The notes: generated from the sequence alone by a model not told the origin. 64,000 nt of DNA from Amylostereum areolatum (GCA_012932865.1 SAXG01000044.1:1-64000); one strand, 5' to 3'; counted from the stretch's first letter, positions 11,618 through 22,361 are shown. Numbers and translations: made by a program.

Positions 11618-12289
11618 ATGCCTGCTTCAGCTAGCTACGCCACCACCACCTCCGTATGGCTCGAGATGTCTCCCATCCGATCCTCGGTGGAGAGGGCCTT
11701 TCCTTCCCCGATCAAACATCGCTTCCAGAAATACCCGCACGCCACGCATGAAAGCCAAAACCCGCTCTCTACCGTCTTCCACAAACTTTCGCTCATCTTC
11801 TCCCCGCTGGTCGGTACACTGAAGACCATATGTCTCGGAGACTCGTGCGACGGGTCCGGAGGCGCCCACACTGGCTACACGGGGAACGTCCACGCTCCGT
11901 TATCCCCCGCCACTGCACGCGCGACCTCCATCCACAGTTCAGCGACCCGCTCACCCCACTCCTCCTTGCACACCGACGCCGAAGCGCAGGACGCTGCGAG
12001 GGAGTCGGTCTTCGGCTGTACGACCTTCTGCGAGGAGCCCGAGCCCATGGAAGGATTCACCGGCGACGATGCGTCGTTTCGGCGCCAGCCTCGGCGTCGT
12101 TTCCGGAATCGCACCTTCGGCCCACTCGACGACCTGGGACCAAACAGGCTTGGCTCCTGTCATCCCTCTCAAGACGATGACTTGTCCTCCGTGAACTGGC
12201 GAAGGCTGGCTTCGCGCGGCGATAGCAGGCCTCTGTCGCGTCCTCTGCTGCGCGTACAAGCCTTGTTTGCTAAAAGGATGAAGGCGTAG
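11618..12289 (+). CDS. Hypothetical protein with GC-x3-CEEP motif (family member A)
   Basis: Uninterrupted 223-codon frame behind a TATA box and a CT-rich leader, starting MPASASYATTTSVW. No known domain was recognised. It is rich in Ser, Pro, His and Arg, so probably disordered, with no signal peptide and no membrane segment. At residues 132-141 it carries FGCTTFCEEP followed by an Arg-rich stretch (RRQPRRR) and PLDDLG. The same motif order (YGC-x3-CEEP, then Arg/Pro-rich, then LPLDTLY) is found in the 250-residue proteins at 19666-20418 and 59991-60743. I infer a lineage-specific family; the function is unknown. The single long exon, TATA box and ORF-like composition support expression. Confidence 0.65.
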   Translation: MPASASYATTTSVWLEMSPIRSSVERAFPSPIKHRFQKYPHATHESQNPLSTVFHKLSLIFSPLVGTLKTICLGDSCDGSGGAHTGYTGNVHAPLSPATARATSIHSSATRSPHSSLHTDAEAQDAARESVFGCTTFCEEPEPMEGFTGDDASFRRQPRRRFRNRTFGPLDDLGPNRLGSCHPSQDDDLSSVNWRRLASRGDSRPLSRPLLRVQALFAKRMKA

Positions 12290-12731
12290 GTTGGCGGAGG
12301 ATCCGGACGTTTGGCATGTTGGTGGTGGGATATTCGATCCGGGTTGTGTTTTCTGAACGACTGAGGCTGTTTGGACTAGATACACTGTGCATAACTTGTG
12401 GCCTATTATTACATCCCATGCCGGACGCGGGTTGGAAACGTCCATTTGTTAGCACCATTAGAGCAGATCCGTCGACGAGGTGGAAATGGCAACAGCTTAG
12501 ATTGCGAGCTACGGATGGATTGCGAAAGGGACCTGTAATCTCAGAAGGGATACAAGCGGTCTGTATGCTACTAGGACGAGTAGGAACATCGGACATAAGT
12601 ATACAATAAGGTAACACAAGTCGTGCAAAATCGTCAGAACAGTACAGTCAAAGGGTCTACAGTCACGCGTTCAGCCTGAGAATAAGAACAAAAGCTAGAC
12701 AACTGGTGACAGGGGCGAGTGTCCGAAACGG
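12290..12731. other. Convergent intergenic region
   Basis: 442 bp between two convergent stop codons. It should hold the 3' ends of both genes. No coding signal was recognised. Confidence 0.5.
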
Positions 12732-13918
12732 CTAATCCACGGGCTCCGGCTTGACCTGGACGGGACGCGAGGCGCGGGAGGTGCGGGAGGAGGAAGTGGG
12801 AGAGTACGGCGCGAAACGCGCAGTAGAGGCGGTACGTCCACTGTGAGGAGTGGGGGGAAGCACGGGTTTGCGATCCTCGGCGGCGTATGAGGCAGGGTAC
12901 ATGTGCCCGTCAAGCGGCTCCTGCTTGACGAACGAGGAGGTGGTGCGAGAGCGAGGAGCGTGGGATCCTGGGTAAGACGGTTGGCTCACGGCTGTCACGC
13001 TACGAGGAGCATGCGGGGAAGAAGGAATGACGGGCTTGCGGTCGTCCCACGGCGCATAGGCCTCTTGCTTGACGGAGGTCGAACTCGGGCTGTATGATGC
13101 AGGGTAGACGGAAGGCACGGTGGGTTTGCGATCGACGCCGTGGTGGGGGTAAGGTTTGTGATCCCCAGCTGGCTCGGCTTTGGCGAACGAGTGGTGGTGG
13201 CCAGAGGGGGGCGGGGAAACAAGGGGTTTGGACTCCACAGGAGGGGCGGCCAAAGGGCGGGGGGCCGGGGGAGGCCGCGGCCCATAAAATCCGCCCATGA
13301 TGCCGTGGCAGTAGTTCCTCGGATGATCGACGACGTTGATGATTTGCTGCCCGTACGCTGCGTGACAGCGCTCCTCCTCCGTTCTTTGTGTCATGAACGC
13401 GGTGCGATCTAGGAAGTACTGCACGAGTTCGTACGTCCCTTGCTCGACGGGGTCGCAGACGTACACGGGGGCTGCAGGGCGTCGCGGGTCAGAATGCACC
13501 CTCGACGAGGTGGCGAGGAATCGGACGTACGTTGGCGGTAGTAGTCCGCGTGGTAGTCGATCCAGTTCAACATCGCGAGCCTCATCGCCATAACTTGGCC
13601 AGGGCACTTGCAGTCCGCTTTATTCTTCGCCCGGCTCGGCTTGCAATTCTTCGCTGCCTGAACGAGTAGAGGGTAACGCGCGCCGCTGAAGATCGAAGTT
13701 AGGCTTCTAAAAAAGAGGCGGACGGAGGTGGAGAGGACGCACGCAACGTAGTCGAGATACTTGACGAATCCCTCCGGGTCGGCGATCTCCCGTATGCACA
13801 TTTTATGGACGTAATCATCCTCGTTCGGGTCATACCTGTGCATGGACGTTGCTGTGAGGTGATGGAGCCGAGCCTGCCTGCAATATTCCTTGTTGAGTTT
13901 GACGGGAGGAGTAGGCAT
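12732..13918 (-). CDS. Hypothetical protein with DRKP and VKQE/VKPE repeats
   Basis: Starts MPTPPVKLNKEYCRQARLH at 13918 and ends VKPEPVD-stop. The N-terminal third is cysteine-containing and helical (NCKPSRAKNKADCKCPGQ, then AMRLAMLNWIDYHADYYR), followed by YELVQYFLDRTAFM and a Pro-rich tail. The tail repeats two motifs: D-R-K-P followed by a hydrophobic residue and Pro (three times), and V-K-Q/P-E (VKQEAY, VKQEPLD, VKPEPVD), which fits the SUMO-acceptor pattern psi-K-x-E. At least two introns (around 13690-13740 and 13505-13545) are needed to join the N-terminal exons to the long last exon. No family was recognised. The motif set suggests a nuclear regulator, but that is inference. Confidence 0.65.
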
Positions 13919-14783
13919 GGCGCAAAGGGTAGGGTGATGCTGGTCCTGCGGTTGAAGGTTGGTGAGATGGGATGACTCGGAGGAGAGAAGATAGAGCCTA
14001 CATATAGGGCGCCGGCGTGGGCGTGGCAATGGCCAGCATGGGGCTCGAGTGGCTGAGATTGACATTGAGAGACGACGGCCACGGTCATAGCACAATGGGA
14101 ATGGTGATGGCAAATAAAAACCGATAGAGGGATAATGGAAGGGGAAGACAACGGGAGGCAATTGCAAGCCGGTGGAGAGCGCGGTCATTGGGTCATTTAT
14201 ACGACGATAGAAATGAGATGATTCACGGAGCCTCGAGGCACCACGCGGGGGGGGGGACAACAATGCAACATGGAGGAACCCAAAACAACACAGGGCCGAG
14301 CGTTGGGCAAGGAAGTTCCTGAAGCGTGCGCGGTGCATGTTCACCTGCCAACTATGAGTCAAAAACAAAGGAAGAAACCGAGCGGGCCCTGCTGGGTAGG
14401 AGGTTTTTTTTGTGAGCGACGCAATCCAGGGAAGGCGTCACAGGGTCTTGCTTTGTCTGTGGAAGCCACGCGCGCGCGAGCGAGAACTTCCGGATCGAAG
14501 GCATATGAGATCCCGAGTCCTGCGATACGTCTTCTGTCGTGAATGGTGGTGGAGTGTTGAGGTGCAGAGGGGTGATCTGAAGATTTGAGTAGGTTAGTGG
14601 CCCTGGGTGGGAGAAGAAAGGAAGACTGCGAGAACGTAGGAGGAGCATGACAACGCCGAGATGACCGAGGAGTGCATCGCAACTCGCCATCAAGTGAACT
14701 CTGCTTTCCATCCGACGCCCTTCCGCTGCTTTGCACAAACCCTGCTCAGTGCTCTCATATCCTGCAGCTGCTTCGACTTCGAA
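13919..14783. other. Divergent promoter region, 12732 gene / MID1
   Basis: 865 bp between two outward-facing start codons. A TATATG-like box on the minus strand at about 14001-14006 sits about 85 bp before the ATG at 13918. A run of ten G occurs near 14248-14257. I see no gene. Confidence 0.5.
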
Positions 14784-16387
14784 TGTCGTCGGGAATACTC
14801 CCACCATCTCTTTGGCTTCTCGTGTCCGCTTGGGTTCTGCCGACATGGGTCCAAGCTCAAACTTCCGTAACCAAATCCCTCCCCCTCAACGTCCCCATCC
14901 CCCTCTCCTCGTCCAACTTTTCCGGGACGAACCCTCTTCTGTTCGCCCTCCCAGATCCCACATCAGCCCACACGCTCTGGGTCTCCATCGCCCGATGTTC
15001 GTCCTCGCAGAGTGCCGCCCAGTTCTTCGTCACCAACAGCTCCGCCGTCGCAACGCCGGGTCCCGACGGCGGAACGGACGTCTTCCAGATTGACGTCGGC
15101 TCGCAGGGATTCGGGAACTGGTCAGGGCCCATCGAGCCAGGTGCGGGCAAGCTAGCGATCTGGGGCGCTGGCACGTCCGACAGCGTGCAGGTGGGCGCGT
15201 CCGACCGAGGTGCGTTCGCCGTCTCTCCCTTTTGTTCCCTCTCCTTTAACCCCGCGAAACCCACGCAGGAACGATGTTCGAGCACCTCCCCCAGCACGTG
15301 GACACGCTCCCCTTCCTCGGCGACACGACCTCCAACGTGGCCATCCTCTATTCGTTCCCCTCCGACCCCCCGACCGTGCTCCAGCCGACGTATCCCAATT
15401 ACACCCTCCCCGACGCGAACACCCCGTTCCCCGCCCCGCCCCCCAATCCACAACGGCACACCCTCGTCCTGTCTCCGACCAGCGCAGCCCTCGCCAATGG
15501 CACCCAAACCGCCTGCGCTCTCCTCGCCGCCGTCGACCCCAAAACCAACGGCAGCATCGCCCAAACGCAGCTGTGGCTGCGCAACGAAGAGGGCTGGCGC
15601 ACGGAGTGGGTCGTGCAGGGCCTCGCCCCGCAAACGAACTACACCGTGTACACCGTCCAAAACGGCGTCAACGTCAGCGGGCCCATCTACTTTTCGACAA
15701 AGTCCGGTACGGCCTGCCCGCGTTCTCCTCCGTTCTCCTCCGTCTGACCCGTTCCCGTTCGCAGTCGCGTTCTCCTGCTCCCTCTTGCACGGCCTTCCGT
15801 ACTGCCCCTCGGTGTCCTACTCCGTCCCGCTCCCGCCCCCCGCAAGAGGACAGCCCGCGCACGACTCCACGACGCTCCCCAAAACCATCACCGAGCCCCT
15901 GCTCTCCTACCTGACCAACTTCACCACCTCCCTCCTCACCTTCGCCTGCGGCCGGGACCTGTACTCCCCCGTCCAGTCCTGCGCCGACTGCCAGCGCGCC
16001 TACCGCAAGTGGCTCTGCTCCGTCTCCTTCCCCCGCTGCGGCGAGTTCTCGACCGCGACCACCGCAGGCACCACCGAGGACGGCGCGCAGTCCGTGTTCG
16101 CCGCGCTCAGGCCGCAGACGGCCGCCGCCGCCCCGCGCAACCCGCATTTCCCGCCCTTTCAGAACGCGTACTCGGCGCTGCTGCCGTGCATCGAGACGTG
16201 CACGGCCGTCGACCGCGCGTGTCCGGATTTCATGGGGTTCCAGTGCCCCGTGCCTGCGTTCAACGCGAACCAGAGCTACGGCGTGGGCTACATCGACGGG
16301 GGGGTCGGGCACGAGGACGAAAGGAAAGCAGGATCTGTCGGGGGCGCGCAGGATCGGTGGGGGAACGTGTGGTGTAGCGGCAGTTAG
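14784..16387 (+). CDS. MID1: Mid1-type stretch-activated calcium channel subunit
   Basis: Regulatory subunit of the fungal high-affinity plasma-membrane calcium influx channel (with Cch1), related to animal NALF/FAM155. The ATG at 14784 gives a secretion signal (LWLLVSAWVLPTWVQA). The extracellular region has several N-glycosylation sites (NFSG, NSSA, NYTL, NGTQ). The C-terminal cysteine-rich part is diagnostic: FSCSLLHGLPYCPSVSYSVP, then ACGRDLYSPVQSCADCQ, WLCSVSFPRCGEF, LPCIETCTAVDRACPDFMGF and NQSYGVGYID. Two introns (about 15211-15268 and 15704-15763) join in frame. The C-terminus is GC-rich and extends past the family core with a Gly/Asp tail. Confidence 0.92.
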
Positions 16388-16598
16388 GGCCTTGTGTGGT
16401 ATACTGGCACTGGTTGTATGTGTGCTTCCATGCTGATTCTCTGTTTTACGACATGTCGAATCGCCGACAATCTTGGTGTACTTTTCAGCGCATACGCTCA
16501 AGCTCTCGCGTGTGTAATGGTGGTAAAATATACATCGATTGCAGCATGCCAAGGACTTCTCAGTCGTACACCGTTACTTATTCGCGTTCTACAGGCGA
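16388..16598. other. Convergent intergenic region, MID1 / peroxiredoxin
   Basis: 211 bp between convergent stop codons; 3' ends only. Confidence 0.5.
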
Positions 16599-17379
16599 TC
16601 AGAGGAGCGAGAGGACGTGGGCGGAGTCGGTGGTCGTGACCTGCGAAGAGTTCTCCTCGACGATGACCGTCTCGATGGTATCGCCCTCGGTGATCAGAAC
16701 GAACCGCTGCCGTCGATGCCCGTTTAGCAAGCAGGTTCGGGCACAGATCGATGGATGGATGCGTACCTTTGCACGGGGCGCTCCCAAGTGCGCGGTGGCG
16801 TCCATGACCAGGCCGAGAGCCGACGCAAAGGAGCCCTGGTCATCGGCAAGGAACCGGACAGCTGCCATCGCCATTGATCGTCAGTAGAGGAAGATGGATG
16901 TGACACGGTGGGAGCACATACGGGTGTCCTCGGGTGCAAGGTTTTTTTTCCAGGCCCTGGAAGAACGATGCTAGGTTAGCCTAGCGGGGACTCGACGTGG
17001 GAGGAGCACGCACTTTACGACGAAGACGTCGTTGACGGTGAGGATGAAGACTTCATTGACGCCCTTGTCCTTGAACTGCTGGTACTTCTCGATGTACCCC
17101 GGGGCCTGCGAGCTGCAAGACGGCGTGAACGCGCCGGGGACGGCGACCTGTCGCGATGTCACTGTCAGCACGGGGCGATCTGCAGCGCGATCACGAGTGT
17201 GGGCCACGCACGATGACGTTCTTCCCGGTGAGCTCGAGTTTGACGGGCGCGTCGGGGGCGGTCTCCTTGACGGTGATATCGAGGGGGAGTTTGTCGCCCG
17301 CCTTGGCCTGCGCCTTCTCGAGAAGCGAGGTGGCGGCGGCGTGGGCGGTTTGGGCGGCGCCGGTGATGATGGAGGTCAT
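16599..17379 (-). CDS. Atypical peroxiredoxin, PRX5/Ahp1 type
   Basis: Thioredoxin-fold peroxidase that reduces H2O2 and alkyl hydroperoxides. It starts MTSIITGAAQTAHAAATSLL at 17379, an amphipathic N-terminus that could help organelle targeting. The core reads GDKLPLDITVKE, NVIVAVPGAFTPSCSSQAPG (peroxidatic Cys in TPSC), KGVNEVFILTVNDVFVVKAW and RFLADDQGSFASALGL, then RFVLITEGDTIETVIVEE near the C-terminus. The intron after NVI uses GT at phase 0 and joins cleanly to VAVPGAF. Four introns in all. Its length is normal for this family. A TATAAA box lies about 50 bp upstream. Confidence 0.93.
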
Positions 17380-17919
17380 GGTGGTGGCTGTGGGTGGTGG
17401 GATCGATGGAAGGCTCGGGGGCTGCATTTATATCGATGTGCGCGGGCCCCCATGATGTCATCCCTTCCGCCTAAGGTGGGATGGATTATTCATGGATAAG
17501 CCCGCCCCTCGCGTTCTCGACGCCGATTGTTCCCATCCTCAACTCTTCCCTTTGTTCGCCCAGAATGCAAGAGACGAGCGATTGGTCGTTGTAAACGCGC
17601 GACGCGCTCTCCTCGCGCTCTGCCCACGTGCCTCCCATGTACTACGCGTCGCCAGCGCTAAAATATCTCAGTTGGCTTCCACCCCCAAGTCGGGCCTCGA
17701 CAATCCTCCTCTGAATGTTATCATCAAATCCACGGGTGGTGCTCTCGGTATCATCCTGTATCATCCATAAGTTTCACCCAGGCCTCAGGCCTCAGGGGAT
17801 ACAATCGGCTGGCTCTCAATGCATATTCCGATAAGCACTCTCGCCGACTCGTCGCGCGATAACGGTTCAAGTTATATACCCGGCACAACACTTTCAACCC
17901 AACCCAACCCAACCCTCCA
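17380..17919. other. Divergent region, peroxiredoxin / agmatinase copy 1
   Basis: About 540 bp with no supported gene. On the plus strand TATATA at 17873-17878 lies about 45 bp before the agmatinase ATG, and a short CCAAC tandem repeat (about 17893-17915) sits directly before it. This is the native agmatinase promoter and is absent from the second copy. Confidence 0.6.
17427..17432 (-). promoter_or_regulatory. TATA box of the peroxiredoxin gene
   Basis: TATAAA read on the minus strand, 48 bp before the ATG at 17379. Confidence 0.5.
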
Positions 17920-19476
17920 TGATATTCCCTGCCCTTCTCGTCTATACAGCCTCCCAAGCGTTGCGCGTCCTCGCCCACGTCGACCATCTGCCGACAGCGC
18001 CGACCGACCAAACATGGCTGGAGAAATACGGCAACCAAGATGACCTCGAGTACGGAGGACCCCTCTCCTTCGGGCACCTGGACTACTCGCGCTGTCTCCA
18101 AGACTCCGCCGCACAATTCGACGTCGCGATCCTGGGCATGCCGTTTGACAACACGGTTTCGTACCGCCCCGGGGCGCGCTTCGGTCCCACCGGCATTCGA
18201 ATCGGAAGCAGGAGGTTGTCCTCTCTGTGGGGTTACTCGCTAGCGTGGGATATGAACCCTTTCAACCTGGGCACGGTCATAGATTGCGGTGATGTGGGTT
18301 GGATCTCCCGCTGTCCCTGTTTGGCCACTTACCCTCTTTCCCAAGATACCTATCAACGGATACGATAACGCGATCGCACTCGACCAGATGGAGGTCGCGT
18401 ACGACACTCTTCTAGCGAAGGCGGTAGTGAACGCGGGACGAAACGGAGGGAGGGACATGACCAGCGCGCTTTCAAAAGACGGCAGGGCGCATCCTCGAGT
18501 CGTTTCGTAGGTCATCCTGATCTCGCTTTGCATATCACTCTTAACTCTCGCCACCACAGGCTCGGCGGTGACCACACCATTGTCCTCCCCATCCTTCGGT
18601 CGCTCAACAAGATATACGGCCCAATTTCGGTCATCCACTTCGATTCGCACCTCGACACGTCCAAGCCGTCCAACACGTCGCTCTCGGCGCAAGCGCGGAT
18701 TACCCACGGAAGCTACTTCTACATCGCGTATGAAGAGGGCCTTGTCGCCAATAAGAGTATCCACGGAGGCATTCGGTCAAAGTCTGACGTGCGTTTCACT
18801 TCACGTTTCCCTGGCCATGGTGTTTATGACACCTTGATAACAGGGGAAAGCTACGTTCGACAACGACGAAACGACGGGGTTCAAGGTCATATCTGCAGAA
18901 GACATCGACGATCTCGGCGTACCAGAAGTGGTCAGACGCATCCGCAATCGCGTCGGCGACACTCCTGTATACTTCAGGTGGGTTTCGCTGTCCTATTTCC
19001 CGAGAAAATTGCAAACTCAAGCCCCCTGGCAGTCTCGACATCGATGTCATTGGTCCGTTCCTTATAACCAGTGCATACTGTATAGGATCCTCGAGCTGAC
19101 TCGCACCTCAGATCCCGGCATGGCTCCTGCCAGTACGTGCTCCCACTTCGAGTCACCGTTCCGATCTCACTCTCCATAGCTGGAACACCTGAGGTGGGTG
19201 GATGGACCACCCGCGAAGTCAAACGGATCATCCGCGGCCTTTCCGGCCTGAACTTCGTCGGCGCGGACGTTGTTGAGGTTGCACCAGCGTACGACCACGG
19301 TAGGTCCATCTCTTTCGACTTGCATGGATCTTCCTTGAACATCATGTTCCGCCATAACAGCTGATATCACGAGCATCGCTGCTGCTGAAATCGTGCACGA
19401 TCTCATAGCCATGATGCTAGCATCTGCACCGCCGAAATCTCGCGACGAGCGGAAGCCCTGGGTCGACGAGCTGTAG
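17919..19476 (+). CDS. Agmatinase-type ureohydrolase, copy 1
   Basis: Dinuclear-manganese enzyme, expected to split agmatine to putrescine and urea. The start is [20 protein letters not shown], a hydrophobic leader that looks like a signal peptide. Motifs: [43 protein letters not shown] (Mn-binding His), [10 protein letters not shown] (Asp/His/Asp) and, after splicing across introns near 18977-19038 and 19070-19111, SLDIDVIDPGMAPATGTPE (last two metal-binding Asp). Then [18 protein letters not shown]. All ligands are present. The native TATA promoter lies upstream. Family-level assignment is firm; substrate (agmatine against guanidinobutyrate or similar) is inferred. A near-identical copy sits at 60933-62496 with a different N-terminus. 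Confidence 0.9.
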
Positions 19477-19665
19477 AGTCGACCGCGACTTCACGACGAT
19501 CGCTTGTTCAGAGGCCGCGAGGGCCACTGCTAATCCTTATGAAGGGAGCACATTGGGCGTGCACTGCTCATCACTTCAAGATCGAATACGCTATATCGAT
19601 TGTGGAGAGAGTCATACATCCATGTGGGGTACGCATACAATCTGCACCATAGAGCGATTCGTTCG

Positions 19666-20418
19666 TCACATTCCGTCCTGAGTCTCGAAGGGGGATGCAA
19701 AGTTGGTGACCCCGTCATCAGCCACCGTGCTAGGGGATGTCGAAGGGACGATATGCTCAACAGCAGGCAAGTCCTTCGCGCGTGTGAGTGTGAGATCGTT
19801 CCCAGCGTAGTCCCCCAGTGCATCGTTGCTAAGGGCAGTGTTCTTGTCCTGACCCATGAACAGTATACCGGATGACAGTGACTGTCCGTCCCAAGCAAAA
19901 ACCAAGCTAGGCCCATCCGATGACGAGCGGTAGAGGGTATCGAGCGGCAACATGGCACCTCTACCCTGCGACGACAGATGCGGACGTTGCGGACGTTGCG
20001 GACGAGGGAGACGACGAGGCGTACTCGCACTGGCGATCATGTCTTCATATGAATCGGGCTCCTCGCACAAGACCGCGCAGCCATATATGCTGACTGGCTT
20101 TTCAGCGACGTGCGCGTTGTCGCTTGTCAGGTCGTCGGAAGGGGTGGCGACGCCACATCCACCACGGGATCCCTCTTCGCTATCGCGGGTGTAGCAGCCA
20201 GGCTCGTCTTCCACCGGTGTCCGATGCTGGCATCGGTCGGCGGAAACGACGGCACCGAAGGTCATCGACTCTTCAATGTCTGGCAAGGGTGGGAGCTCGT
20301 GCGGCCGCAGAAACGGGGCCACGGGGATGTGGCGAGGTGGACTGCTATCCTGGGCGGGTTCGAGGTGCAGGACGTATGCTTCAGCTTGAACAGGCCCAAA
20401 TTCGCATGTAACCGCCAT
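19666..20418 (-). CDS. Hypothetical GC-x3-CEEP protein, family member B copy 1
   Basis: Single-exon 250-residue protein starting MAVTCEFGPVQAEAYVLHLE. No known domain; it has no signal peptide or membrane segment and is acidic and Ser/Pro-rich. Residues 112-121 read YGCAVLCEEP, followed by a 9-bp tandem repeat encoding RPQ units (about 19977-20006), then LPLDTLYRSSSDGPSLVFAW. The motif is shared with the protein at 11618-12289. The copy in arm 2 differs at 8 of 250 residues, including Asp to Tyr just after CEEP. Preservation of the full frame in both arms argues it is a real gene. Function unknown. Confidence 0.65.
   Translation of the reverse strand: MAVTCEFGPVQAEAYVLHLEPAQDSSPPRHIPVAPFLRPHELPPLPDIEESMTFGAVVSADRCQHRTPVEDEPGCYTRDSEEGSRGGCGVATPSDDLTSDNAHVAEKPVSIYGCAVLCEEPDSYEDMIASASTPRRLPRPQRPQRPHLSSQGRGAMLPLDTLYRSSSDGPSLVFAWDGQSLSSGILFMGQDKNTALSNDALGDYAGNDLTLTRAKDLPAVEHIVPSTSPSTVADDGVTNFASPFETQDGM
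19977..20006. repeat. 9-bp tandem repeat inside the CEEP-B gene
   Basis: Three units of cggacgttg encode an Arg/Pro/Gln repeat on the minus strand. The same array is present in the arm 2 copy at about 60409-60432. Confidence 0.7.
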
Positions 20419-21257
20419 GGAATGTGGAAAGCGGAAAGGGACGGTGCAGGGTTTGGGGGGTGTCGTCGGTGTAAGGAGCAGCGCTGGGGAAAGGTGTCGC
20501 GTTGACCCTTGAGCTTATAGGCTTTTTATTTGTGCAAAACGATGCCCGGAGGCTTGAAAGAGTGGCGCCGACCCCTGGACGTTGGACCCGTGATACCCCG
20601 TGGAAGTACAAGTGCGTGGAAGTCCAGGAGAATCCGCATGGAGGTCGTGGACGGCGGGAGCCAAAATCTGCCTTTATCGACGACGGATGCAACCTCGGGA
20701 TGATGACTCCCGGCCGGATGTCGAATGCGGACCATGGGCGGGAGGACCGCCTTCAAATCGTCCCTTTCGATACCTTGGTTGACGCGGAAGAGTGGAAGGA
20801 CATCTCGAGCACGGCTGTGCACTTGATCAAACGATGCCGGTCGTGGTATGGTATGGAGCGAAGTTATGGTGCCGGCCAGTTTGTGGTGTCCTTTTGCTGC
20901 ATCCACGGTGTATACCAGATTGTATAACAATGAAGGTCGGCATTCAACGTCGGCACTAGCGTCGTTGTAAGAGTTACTGCATATTTTCGGCTGCCTTATA
21001 CTATCCAAGGGCAAAACAGAGAAAACCTGATTGTTACCAGATGTAAGCGACGGTTGTTCCGTATATCTTCAACTGCTGAGATTCAGTCTGGATATCATGG
21101 ACACCAGCTGGACATACGCCATGGGAGATAGGTGAAAACGAGGGAGCTATTGATATACGGCAGTATATGGGTGTGGTAGCAGGCCTTCTATCGGACGCCA
21201 GGGTGATTACTCGGAGAACGCAATGAGCGAGAAGAAGACTAGACTTACTAGATTCGT
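20419..21257. other. Spacer with overlapping long frames on both strands, arm 1
   Basis: About 840 bp. Both strands hold an open frame of roughly 140-160 codons over 20502-21014, preserved in arm 2 (59440-59907). Neither begins with ATG. The plus-strand frame reads WTRDTPWKYKCVEVQENPHG and looks somewhat more protein-like. I cannot decide the strand or say that either is a gene. The block at about 20912-20961 is unrelated to its counterpart at 59400-59499. Confidence 0.4.
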
Positions 21258-22361
21258 TTATGTGTTCAAGGGCGGAAATTCCAACGTCCTCTCGAGAGCG
21301 TCCGCGGAGATATCCTCCCACTCCCCCTTCATATCCTCGATGGGCATTAAGGCCACTCGATTCCCCGCCCAGGATCCACGCTGGACCGAGTCGTCCTCTA
21401 CCGACCAACACACTAGGACCCCGACGATAAAGCCGAGGGTAAAGTCGGGGATACAACGAAGATGGCGCTCCCGGGCCCTAAATGGGCCTTCCTCCTTGTC
21501 GTTCAAACTACGGACGGCGTCTTCGTGCACGAATTGTTTCTTGTCGAGATTGCACGCTACCCAGACAGCCTGAGGAAGGGCCCACCCCTTCGTGGACTGG
21601 AGTCGTATTTCATCGAGTGCTATATCCTCTTCCACGGTGGTTTGGTGCATCTTGCTCCACGTCAAGAGTCTCTGCCAGAGATGACTTTGATATCGCTGAT
21701 ATTCATGGGCAGATTCCCCTAAACGATGATCGACCCCAATGAAGCTTTGGCTCAAGTGGGCATCGAGACGGCTATCTTCCGGGTCGTCGGGGTCATCGTC
21801 CCATTCCGCAAGTATTTGCTGCACGAAGGGTGGACAATCTGGAGACCCGCCTTTGGAAAATTCGTCTATCTCGACCTCCGTGAGAGCATGTTCTGGTGGG
21901 TCCCAGACGTCAGTCGAGATACAGATGATCCGGTCTCCGGCCCACGAGTCGTCTTGGACTTCTTCGTAGTTAAGGTCGCGGATACGATCCAGACCCAAGC
22001 TCAGGAGGGACCGATGAGTGACTGAAAGGGCGGCGACGTCGACAATGTCGTCGGTTTCCGAGAAGATTGCATGGCACATTTCCAACGGCAGTTTTCCGAA
22101 CAGTCCGAGAGATCCGCCTGCTTTACACGACTTTCGACCCTTCGGGAAGCTAACAACCCGCATACCGTAAGTTGATGTGACCACAAGTCGGACAGGGTAA
22201 ACTGCCACGCACTGCCGGGGGTTGAATTCCAGCTTCGCTTTCACCAACGGCCTGCTCAGCACTCGAGTAAGGGACTTTTCTTCATCGTCGAACCAATCTT
22301 CGCTGATTTTGCCTATATATCTGTACTCGCGGCGATCGAGATTGACACTGGTGGAGAACAT
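21258..22361 (-). CDS. F-box-like protein, copy 1
   Basis: Uninterrupted 367-residue frame starting MFSTSVNLDRREYRYIGK. An F-box-like helix set begins at about residue 87 (LFGKLPLEMCHAIFSETDD, then VAALSVTHRSLLSLGLDRI). A DDSWAGDRIICIS segment follows, which I associate with a family of Agaricomycete F-box-like proteins. The C-terminal half (WALPQAVWVACNLDKKQFV, then FTLGFIVGVLVCWS) is not recognised. The arm 2 copy is the same length and differs at 14 residues, seven of them within a 35-residue stretch around SFIGVDHRLGESAHEY. It probably recruits substrates to an SCF ligase if the F-box is functional. Confidence 0.7.
   Translation of the reverse strand: MFSTSVNLDRREYRYIGKISEDWFDDEEKSLTRVLSRPLVKAKLEFNPRQCVAVYPVRLVVTSTYGMRVVSFPKGRKSCKAGGSLGLFGKLPLEMCHAIFSETDDIVDVAALSVTHRSLLSLGLDRIRDLNYEEVQDDSWAGDRIICISTDVWDPPEHALTEVEIDEFSKGGSPDCPPFVQQILAEWDDDPDDPEDSRLDAHLSQSFIGVDHRLGESAHEYQRYQSHLWQRLLTWSKMHQTTVEEDIALDEIRLQSTKGWALPQAVWVACNLDKKQFVHEDAVRSLNDKEEGPFRARERHLRCIPDFTLGFIVGVLVCWSVEDDSVQRGSWAGNRVALMPIEDMKGEWEDISADALERTLEFPPLNT

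Noticed and set aside
17893..17915. AACCC repeats suggesting an interstitial telomere.
   Set aside because: The unit is a short CCAAC array of four copies, not the TTAGGG/CCCTAA type, and sits in a gene promoter.
18640..18665. HFDSHLDT in agmatinase as a lost metal ligand (Ala to Ser in DAHxD).
   Set aside because: The changed residue is not a ligand; both Asp and the His are present, and Ser at this place is acceptable in fungal ureohydrolases.
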